NCBI GenBank assembly: GCA_937929945.1
Contig: CALFUK010000080.1
Location: forward strand, 1-59,793
Origin: an uncultured Saprospiraceae bacterium
Lineage (GTDB): Bacteria > Bacteroidota > Bacteroidia > Chitinophagales > Saprospiraceae
Length of the DNA stretch: 59,793 nt
Direction: 5' to 3'
Shown: positions 1-11,117 of the stretch, piece by piece
Position numbering within the stretch: the stretch's first letter is position 1
How the letters are laid out: the number at the start of each line of letters is the position of its first letter
Made by a program: the position numbers and the translations under genes
The notes under the pieces: model-generated
Seen by the model: the letters and a program-made list of their open reading frames with translations, nothing else
Database searches by the model: none
What the model was told of the DNA's origin: nothing

Positions 1-437
1 ATGTGATCTATCAGGCGATACGCTCTTTGGTCGTAGTCGATGTACGCACAGTAGCTCTGGATGCCGTTGGTGATGACCAGATACTTGGCTTGAAGTGACT
101 GATTATACAGGGATACCTGACTGAATGTAGCGTCGCTGATTTGTTCATTATGACTCTTGCATTCGATCAGGATATGAGGTGAGAGCTCGCTGTCTAGCAC
201 CACTAAATCAAATCTCAGAGACTTCTGATTTACGAAGATTTCTCTTTCTACCTGTATTCTGTTGAGGCTGTAGCCATTAGAGTGGGTCAGGTAGTGGATC
301 ATGAGCTGACGGACATACTCTTCTGGTGATAAGATGACGAATTTTCTTCTGACAGTGTCCAATACTTCTGTATGACCAGCCTGACGTCGTAGCTTTAGCT
401 GTTCTTTATATTGATTTAATGATAGATCTATTAGCAT
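1..437 (-). CDS. HsdR N-terminal-like nuclease-domain protein (3' end cut by window)
   Basis: The reading frame runs leftward from an ATG at 437 and leaves the window without a stop, so about 145 residues are visible. The start is fixed by the stop of the upstream gene 6 bp away and by the opening MLIDLSLNQYKEQLKLRR. The protein resembles the Bacteroidota family annotated as type I restriction enzyme R protein N-terminal domain (HSDR_N_2). It has a basic N-terminus, an EEYVRQ..IHYL helix, then the PD-(D/E)XK-like core FDLVVLD...PHILIECKS, where D and E-x-K are the expected metal and catalytic residues, followed by a YLVITNG strand. Such proteins are small stand-alone nuclease folds with no methylase or helicase subunit, and their role is not established. 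The short gap implies co-transcription with the 794-aa gene. Family call good, function unknown. Confidence 0.75.
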   Translation of the reverse strand, partial: MLIDLSLNQYKEQLKLRRQAGHTEVLDTVRRKFVILSPEEYVRQLMIHYLTHSNGYSLNRIQVEREIFVNQKSLRFDLVVLDSELSPHILIECKSHNEQISDATFSQVSLYNQSLQAKYLVITNGIQSYCAYIDYDQRAYRLIDH

Positions 438-443
438 CAGCAC

Positions 444-2828
444 TTATCTTGCTACAGCGTGCTCTGCTTCGGGCACTGCTCGTGCATCAGCCTGCTCAGC
501 TATCTTCATGATATGGTAAGCGAGATCTCCTTTGACGAATAGTTCTTCGATGGAGATATTCTCGTGCTGATATCCAGCTCGCTGCATTAAGCTGATAAGG
601 TAATACTGGTACTCCAGATGATCGCAGTCATACGGATCGATCAGATGATCCTGCGTGATGTAGCTGATCTGGTCGGGATCATTCAGAAAGATATCACTGA
701 GCGAATAGTTTAGATCAAAGTCAATTAAAAATTCCTTGATGTTATAATCTATATAGACTGACTTCATGCGAGCAGCATGATCTTTATCCAAGAAGCTGAT
801 GTAGAATCGATCCTGGACTTGGAATATGGTGATTCTCTCTTTGAACTGCTCTAGCTTAGATGACAGACTGCGGGCGAACTTGAGCAGGTCTTCATCAGTT
901 CTGATTGCGGGGTGTGTGATGTATTCTTTTGTATCTATGCTCAAGATTTCTTTAGGATTGATCATCTTGTTCTGACTTAGCGCATAATGATCTATGGGGT
1001 GCTTGATTTTGATGTGCTGCTGCGCATCTATGGGGCTGATGTCTTTCTGCTTTTCGAATTTATCAGTGTCTATGTGGATGAAGCTGTCCCAGGATATACC
1101 TGAGAATACCTGATCATGCAGCTGGTTTTTACTGACGAATACAATGGGGAATAATTCGTGGACATTCACTACGCTGGATAGATTATGAATGCCAATCTCC
1201 GAATCATCATACTTCTTTTTAAAGAGTGCTTTGTACAGATTTTGGTCTACTGATTTGATCTTCTCCATCACCTGGTCAAATGCTTGTCTCTGAATAGAGT
1301 CGATGGCATCATTTTGATATTTGCTTTGATCGCTGATTCTATACTTGTACAGTGAGGCGTAGCTTTCTGATAGGCGGCTGCTGTTGATGAGCTGTTTTTC
1401 TAAAAATCGTTTGATGTAGTATTTTTTGAAGGCAGCTTGCCAGGTCTGCTGATCATCTATCTCAGAGATCAGCGCTTGGATCATTTGTGATTCGGAGGCG
1501 CTGAGATTAGATAGATAGCTTTCCCAGGTGAATACATCAGGATACTCCCGACAGAGCTGGATGCAGTAGGCTATAGACTGTAAGAGGGTAGAGAGATATT
1601 CTTTTTTATTGAGTATGTTGAATGAGTTGTCACACAGCGGCTTACTGATAAGATTAGAGTGATTTAGCTCTGTCACGTAGTTAGCTATATCACTGCAGAT
1701 GTCTTTGATGGTGTCATCACAGTTATGGATGTTCAGCTGCTCTACATTCAGGTAGCTTGCAGCGTCTCGATGGTCATTTAGCTTAGCCAGCTCGGAGCTG
1801 ATGAATCTTTCTGCGATTTTAAGATTGGCGGTCAGGGTGCTTTCTTCTGCTTGTGCGAAGACTGAGAATAGATCAGGTAGTAAGCTGGCGAAGCGGTCTC
1901 TCCATGCCTCAAATTCTACACCGATGATCTGATGGGCTTTTGACAGCGTATTTTTCTTTTTGAAGCTCGTAGATATGCCGAGCAGGCTATAGCTGTCTGA
2001 GTCGGCAGCGCCCGCCTGCAGCAGTGCGAATTTTTCCTGCAGATTATCTAATGATTGCTTCAGTTCTTGGTGGTGACTGAGTAGGTCGTTCAGTCTGGTA
2101 TTTTGCTGCTTTTGATATTTGGCCAGCCGATCATTGAGCTGATAGAGTAGGGCTTTACCCTGTTGATGGATGGCTGTCAGGTTTTCTCCTGTGTCTTGAT
2201 GGTCCGTGTCTGGACTTATTGTGATCAGGTCTTGATGTCCGATCAGATTAAAGATGGGTTTGTACAGCTCGGCTGCTCGTTTGATCATCTTTAAGTAATG
2301 GTCTAATTCGTCTACCTCAAAGCTTAGGTTCAGATTTTGCAGTGAAAATTCCAGCTCATTGATCGCTAATGTGCGATTGGCATAGTGCTGTCGCTGGATC
2401 AGGTGAATCAGTCGATCAGTACCGAAGTCTGATGAATAGAGTGATTGATAGTGACTCTTAGCTTCTGCTCGGATCTGCTGCAGTTCTTTTTGTTCTTGCT
2501 GATATGATATAGGGTCGAGGGGGCTGTGCTGATGGTTCATCCTGATCCTGAGCTTAGAGATCTGTAGTTCGTCGATCTGGGCAGTCTGGCTTAGATCTAA
2601 TAGATAGTTTTTATAGCGTTGCAGCTGTTGAATCAGCTGGGGGATAGAGGATGCATCCGATACGGAGATGAGTGTAGATTTATCCTGGAGTAGATTCTGT
2701 CTGATGACGTATTCGACATAGCTGATCAGGCAGGATTCATATTCGATGTATCGTTTTTGCTGGTCGGCGTGTGCATCTGTATCGATAGAGAATAAGGAGT
2801 CAAAAGCCAGAGTAGTCATATAATACAT
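444..2828 (-). CDS. Large coiled-coil protein of unknown function (794 aa)
   Basis: I do not recognise this protein. It is 794 residues with no signal peptide or membrane segment, so probably cytoplasmic. Residues about 20-290 are rich in Q, E, K and L with heptad-like spacing (LQQLQRYKNYLLDLSQ, later LKQSLDNLQEKFALLQ), suggesting coiled coils; the rest looks helical and globular. Around residues 520-570 the pattern LFPIVFVSKNQL...WDSFIHIDTD loosely recalls the (F/P)xxxxSxxxL...FDxVIxDEAS stretch of large superfamily-1 helicases, but D-E-A-S is not kept and no Walker A motif exists, so any relation would be to an inactive relative. It lies 6 bp upstream of the HsdR_N-like gene and is probably co-transcribed with it. 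First codon ATG at 2828; an in-frame ATG at 2819 is an alternative. Confidence 0.6.
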   Translation of the reverse strand: MYYMTTLAFDSLFSIDTDAHADQQKRYIEYESCLISYVEYVIRQNLLQDKSTLISVSDASSIPQLIQQLQRYKNYLLDLSQTAQIDELQISKLRIRMNHQHSPLDPISYQQEQKELQQIRAEAKSHYQSLYSSDFGTDRLIHLIQRQHYANRTLAINELEFSLQNLNLSFEVDELDHYLKMIKRAAELYKPIFNLIGHQDLITISPDTDHQDTGENLTAIHQQGKALLYQLNDRLAKYQKQQNTRLNDLLSHHQELKQSLDNLQEKFALLQAGAADSDSYSLLGISTSFKKKNTLSKAHQIIGVEFEAWRDRFASLLPDLFSVFAQAEESTLTANLKIAERFISSELAKLNDHRDAASYLNVEQLNIHNCDDTIKDICSDIANYVTELNHSNLISKPLCDNSFNILNKKEYLSTLLQSIAYCIQLCREYPDVFTWESYLSNLSASESQMIQALISEIDDQQTWQAAFKKYYIKRFLEKQLINSSRLSESYASLYKYRISDQSKYQNDAIDSIQRQAFDQVMEKIKSVDQNLYKALFKKKYDDSEIGIHNLSSVVNVHELFPIVFVSKNQLHDQVFSGISWDSFIHIDTDKFEKQKDISPIDAQQHIKIKHPIDHYALSQNKMINPKEILSIDTKEYITHPAIRTDEDLLKFARSLSSKLEQFKERITIFQVQDRFYISFLDKDHAARMKSVYIDYNIKEFLIDFDLNYSLSDIFLNDPDQISYITQDHLIDPYDCDHLEYQYYLISLMQRAGYQHENISIEELFVKGDLAYHIMKIAEQADARAVPEAEHAVAR

Positions 2829-2935
2829 TTATAGTCTACTCAAATATATTAATATTATTTATACATATAAATATTTATAATCTGTAATACAATGATTTAC
2901 ACTACTTAGATGTCAAATTAGCTTTAAATATTTGA

Positions 2936-3529
2936 TTATTCGTCTTTTTCGACAAGGCCACCGCTGACGACTTCTCCATCCTTGTAGATATAGGACATGA
3001 TCAGATTTTCTTCATCATCGAAGTATTCTAACGCGCCATCCAGCTTACCATTCTTATTATGGCCACTTTGGGTCAGCTTGCCCATATCACTCCAGACTCT
3101 GAATGGTCCATCTTGGGTCCCTTGGTTGTATGTGATTTCTTTCAGGGGTCTGCCATATTTATATTCTCCATAGAGACCGTGGTATTGATTATCCAGGTAT
3201 TCCACTCTTTTTTCTAACTGACCCCGATTATTGAATTCTAAGTGAGCGCCATTCAGTCCTCCATTGATGTAGGTGGTCAGCGACTTGATACTCTCGTTCT
3301 CATGGAATATGGTCCAGGGTCCGTCCTTCTGGCCATTTCTGACGATGCCTTGCTCGATCATCTTGCCCGAACCATCCTTCTTAGTGATAATGGCAGCATC
3401 TGAGTTAGGGATCTTCATCTCGGTGAATCCACTTAGATTAAGCGAGCTATTCGTTTGGCCAGAGTCTGTCGATTGCTGGCAAGCGCTCAGCAGGAAAGAA
3501 GTGCTTAGTAAGATTAAGAATATTCTCAT
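2936..3529 (-). CDS. MORN-repeat lipoprotein (YwqK-like)
   Basis: A 197-aa lipoprotein. The N-terminus MRIFLILLSTSFLLSACQQ is a signal peptide ending in a lipobox, with the lipidated Cys at about position 17. The mature part is a string of MORN_2-type repeats of about 23 residues (G.K.G.w..F...G.l....Y..G...G....), for example NGQKDGPWTIFHENESIK, NQYHGLYGEYKYGRPLKE and NGKLDGALEYFDDEENL. Proteins of this shape are often annotated as YwqK-family antitoxins because of a Bacillus homologue, but in Bacteroidota they are usually envelope proteins with no toxin partner, and none is seen here. The gene stands alone. Two copies of a 32-nt motif, also found upstream of the 57329 lipoprotein gene, lie 40-120 bp upstream of its start. 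Confidence 0.8.
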   Translation of the reverse strand: MRIFLILLSTSFLLSACQQSTDSGQTNSSLNLSGFTEMKIPNSDAAIITKKDGSGKMIEQGIVRNGQKDGPWTIFHENESIKSLTTYINGGLNGAHLEFNNRGQLEKRVEYLDNQYHGLYGEYKYGRPLKEITYNQGTQDGPFRVWSDMGKLTQSGHNKNGKLDGALEYFDDEENLIMSYIYKDGEVVSGGLVEKDE

Positions 3530-3571
3530 GAGTTTAAAATTTAGAAACTGAAGTCTGTCAGTAAGAACTAA

Positions 3572-3603
3572 GGTTAATTATCCACTTGGATGGTTTAGTT
3601 ATT
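3572..3603 (-). repeat. 32-nt motif, copy 1, upstream of the MORN lipoprotein gene
   Basis: Read on the minus strand this copy is a recognisable variant of copies at 3615-3646 and 57374-57405, all in the same orientation relative to the downstream lipoprotein gene. The shared core reads TAA..ACA(C/T)CCAA followed by T.GAT.ATT. It could be a regulator-binding site or a small dispersed repeat. The rest of the 3530-3843 gap holds only the second copy and the terminator at 3779-3813. Confidence 0.45.
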
Positions 3604-3614
3604 CAGGCCAACTA

Positions 3615-3646
3615 TTTTAAATATCCATTTGGGTGTCTTAGTTATC
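3615..3646 (-). repeat. 32-nt motif, copy 2, upstream of the MORN lipoprotein gene
   Basis: Second copy of the motif. On the minus strand it begins GATAACTAAGACACCCAAAT and is closer to the distant copy at 57374-57405 than to its immediate neighbour. It shares TAAGACACCCAA exactly with the distant copy. Confidence 0.5.
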
Positions 3647-3778
3647 CCATCATGACTTCATAAATGACTTATCACTTTCCTGAGTAAAGATAATAATCGG
3701 AGAAATGATTTGAAGAAAATAATAGAGACATTTTAGGTAGAGAGATTATCAGGAAAACTTCGCGATGGTGAACAACAT

Positions 3779-3813
3779 AAAAAAAGGGCCCAGTAAGTAA
3801 ATACTGGGCCCTT
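3779..3813 (-). terminator. Rho-independent terminator of the 2,403-aa gene
   Basis: A perfect 12-bp stem (AAGGGCCCAGTA paired with TACTGGGCCCTT, arms 3784-3795 and 3802-3813) with a 6-nt loop. On the minus strand it is followed by seven Ts (the A run at 3779-3785). It begins about 30 nt after the stop codon at 3844, so it ends the transcript of the large secreted protein. Confidence 0.92.
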
Positions 3814-3843
3814 CAACAGAGATTTTAAATTATATACGAGAGG

Positions 3844-6800
3844 CTATTTCTTTTCTTGTTCGAATACCCTCAGATTTCCATTAGAACATCCTTCGATGAA
3901 CGCATGGAACTCAGCACCTTGGACAACTTCAAATCCAGGATTTAACTCAATGCATGTGCCAGCTGTATAGTCTGTCACTGATTGATTCACTAATCCAGTA
4001 GAAGTAATCTCGATGCCAGCTTCATATCTACCTGGAGCTACAGGTACATCAGGTATATCGAGGAAGTCCACACAGCAGCTTTGTACTTCTAACTGAGCTC
4101 CGACGATATCGATACTGGCACAGACTCCTTGAGCTCTATACGCTGATCTGATATTGAATGCCGTCGATGTACCTACAGTAAACTGAGCTAAGTCAAATGT
4201 TGCTGGATTATACACGATAGAATGTATGATGTAAGCACCAGGTGTATTGATCACAAAGTTAGGACTGGTACTTCGAGCTTCCAGTACGAATCCTGCAGAT
4301 GTCAGCAAGAACTCCTGTACGAATCCAGCTGGTACATTAGCACTTACAGAGTTAGCAGACACTAATACTCCAGAAGATGCATCTATACAGCCATTTGTCG
4401 TAGCAGAATTCATAGCGCCAGCCTGCGCTAAGCAGCACTCTGATAATGATAGCCCTAATCCAGCTACCAGTAGGTCTGCACATGCACCACTATCATCGAT
4501 CAGTGCTAATACTTCAGTAGCCGTAGTGGTACCAAGCTGTACACCTGATAAATCAAGTGTATTCGGATCATAGACTAATGAATGTATGGTGTAGTCACCA
4601 GCTGAGCTGAATGCAAATGTCGCTCTTGTAGCGTCAGTCGCATCGATGGCTTCCAGTACTAATCCGGTACCCGATGTTAATACATATACGATCTCGTAGC
4701 CAGCAGGGACGACAGCTGTGCCATCAGGCGTAAATGATCTAGTAACACTTCCACCTGGGACGATACATCCACCTAAACTACCAGGTAAGAAATTACCAGC
4801 AGTAAGAGCAGGACATAAGACAATCTCAGTCGGATCATTATCAGTGACCTGTGCACCTCCACCTTGAGGCGTTGCTACTACTACCGCAGTATTGGTATAG
4901 CTAGCTGATACATTATTATCAGTACAAACATAGGTGATAACCTGACCAGCTATCATCGTACCTAAGTTATTGTTACAAGCAGGTGCTAATGCATCTGATA
5001 CAGTAACGTTAGTTAGGGTCGAACTTCCAGTGTTAGTCACGATGATCTCGAATTCTGCAGGATCACCAGGGTTGATAGTCTGGCTATCAGTACCATCCAA
5101 AGCTCTTTTGACGATATCGATACCAGGATTCAATACATTGATGGTGGTCGGGTCATCATCAGATACTTGTGGATCTCCATTAGTCGGCGTCGCTGTGACC
5201 ATAGCTATATTGATATAGTCAGCAGTTACACCAGGATCACTACATGTATAGTTGAATGATCCTCCAGGGAGTATTTGTGCAATTGAAATATTACACGCTC
5301 CAGCTTCTGGATCTGTCACAGAGATATTAGTCAATGGAATATTTCCATTATTGGTGACTGTAATGTCAAACTGTGCTGTTCCTCCAGAGACGACATCCTG
5401 GCTATCAGTGCCATCAGTCGCTCTCTTGTCGATCACGATCGAAGGATTAGGTAGGATATCTACAAAATCTTGATCCGGTACATTTCCTGCAGGAGGTACT
5501 GTTACATTATTGATCGTATTATCATTCGGGCCATCTACATCAGATACAGAGTTATATCCAGCTGGATCAGTCTCCGTGATAGTGTAGACACCTGGTGACA
5601 CGAGGAATGCATAGTCCCCATTCATATCAGTAGCCGTAGTCACTGTGATACCATTAGCATCAGTCAATGTGATCACCGCTCCAGCGATAGGCTGGTCTGG
5701 TGCACCATCTCCGTCCGTATCTTCTTCTACTGTACCTGATACGATAGCAGGTCTCTCTTCTACGAAGTCTTGATTTGGCACGTTTCCACCGATGGCTACG
5801 CTACCAGTGATCATATCATCTGTAGGGCTTCCCTCCACATCACTCACCGTGCTGAATCCAGCTGGCTGGATCTCAGTGATAGTAAATGAACCAGGAGCAA
5901 CTTCAAATTCGTAATTACCATTCACATCAGTAGTCGTGGTCTGCATAGCTCCAGAACCATCTACGATACTGATGACAACACCAGGGATATTAACTTCTCC
6001 TGCGCCATCATTGTCAATGTCTTCAGATACATTACCAGAGACAGTCGCAGGTCTTTCGTCCACGAAGTCTTGATTAGGCATATTACCACCTAGAGGTACA
6101 GTACCCATGATCATGTTATCATTAGGACCATCAATATCAGTTACAGAAGTATATCCTGCAAGATCAGCCTCAGTAATAGTGTAAGCACCAGGAGCTACTA
6201 CGAAGCTATAGTTACCCATAGCATCAGTAAGAGCAGTCTGTGTCACACCAGCACCATCTACGATGGTAATCACTACATTTCCGATACCGATATCGCCAAT
6301 GTCATCATTATCTAAATCCTGAGATACATTACCAGAGACGACAGTCGGTCTTTCATCTACGAAGTCTTGGTTTGGCATGTTACCACCTAATGGTACAGTA
6401 TCCATAATGATATTATCAGTCGGCGCACCTTGAACGTCATCTACAGAAGTATATCCTGCAAGATCAGTCTCAGTAATGGTATAAGCACCAGGTGCTACTT
6501 CGAAACTATAGTTACCCATAGCATCAGTAAGAGCAGTCTGCGTGACACCCGCACCATCAACGATAGTGATAAGAACACCAGATAAGTCTACCTCACCTGC
6601 GTCATCATTATTAGTATCCTCAGATACATTACCAGAAACAACAGTCGGTCTTTCATCTACGAAGTCTTGGTCTGGCTCATTACCACCTGGAGCAACAGTA
6701 CCCATGATGGTATTATCAGTCGGCGAACCTTCCACATCATTTACAGAAGTGTAACCTGATAGGTCACCTTCAGTAATTGTGAATGGACCAGGTGTGACAG

Positions 6801-9800
6801 TGAAACTATAGTTACCCATAGCATCTGTCAAAGCCGTCTGAGTATTACCTGAAGAGTCATTAATTGTGATAAGTACTCCTGGTATAGGATCTTCTCCATC
6901 GTCATCATTATCAATATCTTCTAAGACAGTACCAGAGACCGTTGCTGGTTGCTCATCTACAAAATCATTCATTGGTACATTGCCACCTGGAGCAACAGTC
7001 CCTGTGACAACATTGTCATTAGCTCCATCAACATCAGATACAGAGTCGAATCCAGCAGGATCTGTCTCAGTGACAGTATATGGACCAGGCGCGACTGTGA
7101 ACATGTACATTCCAGTAGCGTCAGTCATGATAGTCTGAGATACCCCAGCTCCATCAACGACTACGATGACTGCGCCCACAATAGGCGTATCACCGACACC
7201 ATCACCATTAGTATCTTCCAGTACAGTACCAGAGATCTTGGCTGGTTGTTCGATAGGTGTATTGGTCGGATCATCTGTTCCTGGAGTCTGATTTACGTCA
7301 GCAGGATTAGAAGTATCAGAATCATCTTCTACGATTTGTCCAGCTGGATCTTCTCCAGTGACAGTCGCTTGATTATCTACAAAGCCAGCTGCTATATCTG
7401 CCGGAGTAATCATATATGTCGCCGTGGCTATACCTATCCCTCCTGGATTCAGGGTGGTAGGTGACACAGCAGAAGGTACTGGTAGCGCACCTGTACCTGT
7501 GAATTGTGCCATTGTCTCGGCAACAGCCACATCAGTCAGGATGACATCTCCGCAGTTCAGTGCTTCGTATGTGTAAGTTATTACGTCACCTGCAGAAGCG
7601 ACTTGGTCAGGACCTAGATCCAATACAGATGATTTAGTCAGAGATATACATGGAACCTTAATTTCAGTTGGATCCATATCCGTCACAGCTGCACTTCCGT
7701 CTACAGGGTCACCTGTCACTAAAGCTACATTCGTAAAGTCAGCTGTTACATTGGCAATCGTACAAGTATATGTTGAAGATTGACCCGGATTCAAGGTACC
7801 GATTATGCTATTATCACAATTAGGTGATAATGGGTCAGTCACTGTTATGTTGTCAAGGGTAATGCTTCCTGTATTCGTCACTGTGATTTCGAAGGTAGCT
7901 GTATTGCCTTCTAAGACATACTGTATGTCTGAACCATCAGTTGCGCTTTTGACGATTGAGATATTTGCTTCATTATCTATTGGTGTATTCGTAGGATCAT
8001 CTGGTCCACCTGTTTCATTCGTGTCAGCAGGATTAGATGTATCCGAATCATCTTCTACAGCTTGTCCAGCAGGATCGTCACCTACGACAGATGCTTGATT
8101 GTCTACGAAGCCAGCGTTAATGTCAGCTTGAGTAATCGCGTATGTAGCTATAGCTGTACCACTATTACCAGGGGCCAGCGTAGAAGGATTTACGGCTGAA
8201 GGATTTGGCAAATTGCCTGTACCTGTAAATAATGCTTGTACTTCTGTAATGTCTACATTAGTTAATGTCGCATTTCCACAATTAGTTACCGTATAAGAAT
8301 AGGTAATGATATCACCCATAGAGGCTACTCCATCAACACCTAAGTCCAGAGAAGAACCTTTCTCTAAGCTGATGCATGGTACAATCACTTCAGTAGGATC
8401 TGTAGCAGTGACAGCTGGTCCACCACCTACTGGATCACCAGTGACGTCAGCGACATTTGTAAAGTCCGCCATCACGTTATCTATCGTACACTGATAAGAT
8501 GTGGATTGACCTGGATTCAATGTTCCTATGGTGTTATCACATAGTGGAGCCTGAGGGTCAGTGACAGTCACATTATTAAGGACTACGTCACCATCATTGG
8601 TTACTGTGATATTGAATGTAGCTGTGTTTCCAGAAAGTACATACTGTACATCTGTACCGTCAGCTGCAGTTTTATCAATTGCGATACTTGGTACAAGTAC
8701 AACGACATCTGAAGGATCACTATCATTTAATTGCGGACTACCATCAGCAGGATTACCTGTGACAGAAGCCGTATTAGTAAAACTGGCAGTAACATTAGTC
8801 AAAGTACATTCGTACATAAACATATCACCAGCTGCTAAAGTGCCAATTGTAGCATCACAAATAGGAGCTTGTGGGTCACTTACAGTGACATTATTGAGAT
8901 CGATGTTTCCTGTATTCTCTACAATGATCTTATAGGTAGCATCACCACCTTGAATAACGTCTTGTGTATCTGAACCATCAATAGCACTCTTAGTAATTTT
9001 TATTCCGGGTACAATGTCGACTACGACATCAGTCGGATCAGTATCCGTAACTGCAGGTCCACCACTTGCTGGATCGCCAGTGACATCAGCCACATTCGTA
9101 AAGTCTGCTGTCACATTAGTCGCTGTACATGTGTATGTTACGACTTGTCCAGGAGTCATGGTCCCGATGGTATTGTTACATGATGTAGACAATGGATCAC
9201 TAACTGCTACATTATTTAGATCTACGTTACCGGTATTGGTTACGACGATTTCAAATGTTGCAGTACCGCCGAATGAGACATTCTGAGTATCAGAGCCATC
9301 TACAGCTCTCTTTACAATTTCTATGCTGGGAGCAGCACATGCGTCTATGTCAGATGATATGGTCCAAGCTTTATCAGCAGGAGTTTCACAAGTAGGAGCA
9401 TTTGCCAATAAGACTAAGCCACACTCTGCATCCACTGGTGCATTCACATATGTATCTACGCTTACATTAGCATTAGCTGGTGCTATACCAGCTTCGATAG
9501 CATCTGCACATCCATCACCATCACTATCTAAATCTCTAAAGTCAGGGGTGCCATCCATATCTGTATCTACAGGGGCAGTAGCACAAAGTCCTTGTAGTAC
9601 GCCACAGTTTTCACCATTGACGATCACATAGTTACCGTCACCATTATTATCTAATCGACAGTCTTCTAAAGTCAAGTTAATATCACAACATGCTTCTATT
9701 GCATCTGGGATACCATCATTGTCAGAATCTAAATCTAAGTAATCACAAATACCATCGCCATCTGTATCTGTGCAAGAAGCAATGCTTCCAGCTGTACAGC

Positions 9801-11055
9801 CTTCTCCCCATACTAATGTATAAGATCCACCATTACCAGATGTAAGGTTATTGTTGTAAAAGGTAAGTTCAATTTGGTCTATACAACCATTGAAAGTGAC
9901 TTCGATCATGTGTGCTGGATTGCCACTAACATTTACATTGGCAGTAGAAGAAAATATATTTCCACTCTGAGCGACATTAGCACCTGTGGTAGCGGTGAAT
10001 GTGACTGGGTTACCATTACTGATACCTGAAACGACTAATTCATCTGTTCTATCAATATCCCAAATTGGTAATATTAGATTGCAGACTGGTTGGTCGAATG
10101 TATAAGTTGTTACCATATTCTCACCAGGAGAATTCGAATTTAAAAGACCTTGTCTTAGTCCGATATCTCCAGTTGTCTGGCTTGCATTTATGACATCTTC
10201 ATCAGTAGTTGCTCCGCCATTAAAGACACGGCTTGCAGTGATGATTGCATCTCCAGCCATTATATTAGCTGCATTAAAGTCAGCTATACCATTTGTGCTG
10301 TTATTAACTGAAGTAAGATCTGGAGTGCTACAGTTGTCATTGTTGAACACGAGTCCTTCATCTATATTCAGAATGCCATCATTATCAGCATCTTTATCAT
10401 CAGCATCTGCTACGCCATCATTGTCTTTGTCTGGAGGCGTACATCCTTCGCCCCAAGTGGTCGTATATGATCCACCAGCATTATTACCGCCATCGAAATT
10501 ATAGAAGGTAAATTCTGCTTGATCAATACAGTCATTGAATGTAATGACTATGGCATGTGCGGGATCGCCACTCACTTGCTGGTCTACAATAGAGGTGAAA
10601 ACATTATTATTCTGACTCACGTTGGCTCCTAAGGTAGTCACAGTGTATGATACTGGAGCACCGTTATTAAACGCCTCAATAATCATTTCATCAGTTCGGT
10701 CAATGTCCCATATTGTCATTTCTAACGGACAGACATCCTTGTCAAAATTATAGCGATTGAGCATGAAGTCGTTAGAATTATTAGAATTCTTAACTCCTTG
10801 TCTCAGCCCGATAACTCCATTGGTTTGGCTATTATTGATGATGTCTTCATCAATACTAGCAGCGCCACCAAACAGTCGGGTACCTGTTATGGTTGCATCA
10901 CCAATCATGAAATTTTCTGCATTAAAGTCTACTAGTCCGTTGGTGCTGCCATTTATGGGAGTCAAGTCCGGAGTGGAACATGACTGGCCGTAAGAATGGA
11001 CACCAAGCAAGGACACGAGTAAAATAAAAGCAGTTACGAGTGCATTTAGTTTCAT
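3844..11055 (-). CDS. Giant secreted repeat protein (DUF11, SdrD-B-like and TSP3 repeats), 2,403 aa
   Basis: Extracellular repeat protein, probably a surface adhesin or matrix component. The signal peptide is [20 protein letters not shown], with the mature part starting near residue 25. Two copies of a 190-aa module beginning CSTPDLT (about 26-205 and 241-420) are separated by thrombospondin type-3-like DxDxDG stretches (about 206-236, 425-455, 494-520) that would bind calcium. DUF11-type repeats with the VTNTGN hallmark follow (about 575-1265). Then come six 100-aa SdrD-B/prealbumin-like repeats (about 1276-1866), two more DUF11 repeats to about 2080, two Cys-rich [10 protein letters not shown] modules to about 2325, and a C-terminal [14 protein letters not shown] domain shared with the 45915 gene. 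That domain resembles GCX/3-coathanger-type ends of Bacteroidota secreted proteins, but the C-terminus is unusual in carrying 11 more residues after the GC. Single gene with its own terminator. Ligand unknown. Confidence 0.9.
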   Translation of the reverse strand: MKLNALVTAFILLVSLLGVHSYGQSCSTPDLTPINGSTNGLVDFNAENFMIGDATITGTRLFGGAASIDEDIINNSQTNGVIGLRQGVKNSNNSNDFMLNRYNFDKDVCPLEMTIWDIDRTDEMIIEAFNNGAPVSYTVTTLGANVSQNNNVFTSIVDQQVSGDPAHAIVITFNDCIDQAEFTFYNFDGGNNAGGSYTTTWGEGCTPPDKDNDGVADADDKDADNDGILNIDEGLVFNNDNCSTPDLTSVNNSTNGIADFNAANIMAGDAIITASRVFNGGATTDEDVINASQTTGDIGLRQGLLNSNSPGENMVTTYTFDQPVCNLILPIWDIDRTDELVVSGISNGNPVTFTATTGANVAQSGNIFSSTANVNVSGNPAHMIEVTFNGCIDQIELTFYNNNLTSGNGGSYTLVWGEGCTAGSIASCTDTDGDGICDYLDLDSDNDGIPDAIEACCDINLTLEDCRLDNNGDGNYVIVNGENCGVLQGLCATAPVDTDMDGTPDFRDLDSDGDGCADAIEAGIAPANANVSVDTYVNAPVDAECGLVLLANAPTCETPADKAWTISSDIDACAAPSIEIVKRAVDGSDTQNVSFGGTATFEIVVTNTGNVDLNNVAVSDPLSTSCNNTIGTMTPGQVVTYTCTATNVTADFTNVADVTGDPASGGPAVTDTDPTDVVVDIVPGIKITKSAIDGSDTQDVIQGGDATYKIIVENTGNIDLNNVTVSDPQAPICDATIGTLAAGDMFMYECTLTNVTASFTNTASVTGNPADGSPQLNDSDPSDVVVLVPSIAIDKTAADGTDVQYVLSGNTATFNITVTNDGDVVLNNVTVTDPQAPLCDNTIGTLNPGQSTSYQCTIDNVMADFTNVADVTGDPVGGGPAVTATDPTEVIVPCISLEKGSSLDLGVDGVASMGDIITYSYTVTNCGNATLTNVDITEVQALFTGTGNLPNPSAVNPSTLAPGNSGTAIATYAITQADINAGFVDNQASVVGDDPAGQAVEDDSDTSNPADTNETGGPDDPTNTPIDNEANISIVKSATDGSDIQYVLEGNTATFEITVTNTGSITLDNITVTDPLSPNCDNSIIGTLNPGQSSTYTCTIANVTADFTNVALVTGDPVDGSAAVTDMDPTEIKVPCISLTKSSVLDLGPDQVASAGDVITYTYEALNCGDVILTDVAVAETMAQFTGTGALPVPSAVSPTTLNPGGIGIATATYMITPADIAAGFVDNQATVTGEDPAGQIVEDDSDTSNPADVNQTPGTDDPTNTPIEQPAKISGTVLEDTNGDGVGDTPIVGAVIVVVDGAGVSQTIMTDATGMYMFTVAPGPYTVTETDPAGFDSVSDVDGANDNVVTGTVAPGGNVPMNDFVDEQPATVSGTVLEDIDNDDDGEDPIPGVLITINDSSGNTQTALTDAMGNYSFTVTPGPFTITEGDLSGYTSVNDVEGSPTDNTIMGTVAPGGNEPDQDFVDERPTVVSGNVSEDTNNDDAGEVDLSGVLITIVDGAGVTQTALTDAMGNYSFEVAPGAYTITETDLAGYTSVDDVQGAPTDNIIMDTVPLGGNMPNQDFVDERPTVVSGNVSQDLDNDDIGDIGIGNVVITIVDGAGVTQTALTDAMGNYSFVVAPGAYTITEADLAGYTSVTDIDGPNDNMIMGTVPLGGNMPNQDFVDERPATVSGNVSEDIDNDGAGEVNIPGVVISIVDGSGAMQTTTTDVNGNYEFEVAPGSFTITEIQPAGFSTVSDVEGSPTDDMITGSVAIGGNVPNQDFVEERPAIVSGTVEEDTDGDGAPDQPIAGAVITLTDANGITVTTATDMNGDYAFLVSPGVYTITETDPAGYNSVSDVDGPNDNTINNVTVPPAGNVPDQDFVDILPNPSIVIDKRATDGTDSQDVVSGGTAQFDITVTNNGNIPLTNISVTDPEAGACNISIAQILPGGSFNYTCSDPGVTADYINIAMVTATPTNGDPQVSDDDPTTINVLNPGIDIVKRALDGTDSQTINPGDPAEFEIIVTNTGSSTLTNVTVSDALAPACNNNLGTMIAGQVITYVCTDNNVSASYTNTAVVVATPQGGGAQVTDNDPTEIVLCPALTAGNFLPGSLGGCIVPGGSVTRSFTPDGTAVVPAGYEIVYVLTSGTGLVLEAIDATDATRATFAFSSAGDYTIHSLVYDPNTLDLSGVQLGTTTATEVLALIDDSGACADLLVAGLGLSLSECCLAQAGAMNSATTNGCIDASSGVLVSANSVSANVPAGFVQEFLLTSAGFVLEARSTSPNFVINTPGAYIIHSIVYNPATFDLAQFTVGTSTAFNIRSAYRAQGVCASIDIVGAQLEVQSCCVDFLDIPDVPVAPGRYEAGIEITSTGLVNQSVTDYTAGTCIELNPGFEVVQGAEFHAFIEGCSNGNLRVFEQEKK
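5460..7240 (-). repeat. Tandem 300-nt coding repeats (six SdrD-B-like units)
   Basis: Inside the giant gene six units of about 100 codons follow one another; unit boundaries fall near 6945, 6645, 6345, 6045 and 5745, a 300-nt step. Each unit opens with V(S/T)G(T/N)V.(E/Q)D.(D/N)(N/G)D and ends GGN.P..DFV. The middle units are close at nucleotide level as well; for example, the stretches at about 6130-6260 and 6430-6560 share long identical runs. This suggests recent duplication or gene conversion and possible copy-number variation. Confidence 0.8.
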
Positions 11056-11117
11056 TGTGTAATTGTTAAAATGTTAATGGTAAATGTGTTAATACTGAAA
11101 ATAATAATAACGACGCC

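Noticed and set aside
2936-3529. Antitoxin of a toxin-antitoxin pair (YwqK annotation)
   Set aside because: It is a lipoprotein with MORN repeats and no toxin-like neighbour; the antitoxin label comes from distant homologues.
5460-7240. Regularly spaced repeats resembling an array such as CRISPR
   Set aside because: The period is 300 nt, the repeats are in frame within one open frame and encode SdrD-B-like domains; there are no short identical repeats with unique spacers.
4200-10993. Many rightward open frames opposite the giant gene
   Set aside because: They are antisense shadows of the low-complexity T/D/V/G-rich repeats; none has a credible start, motif or composition of its own.
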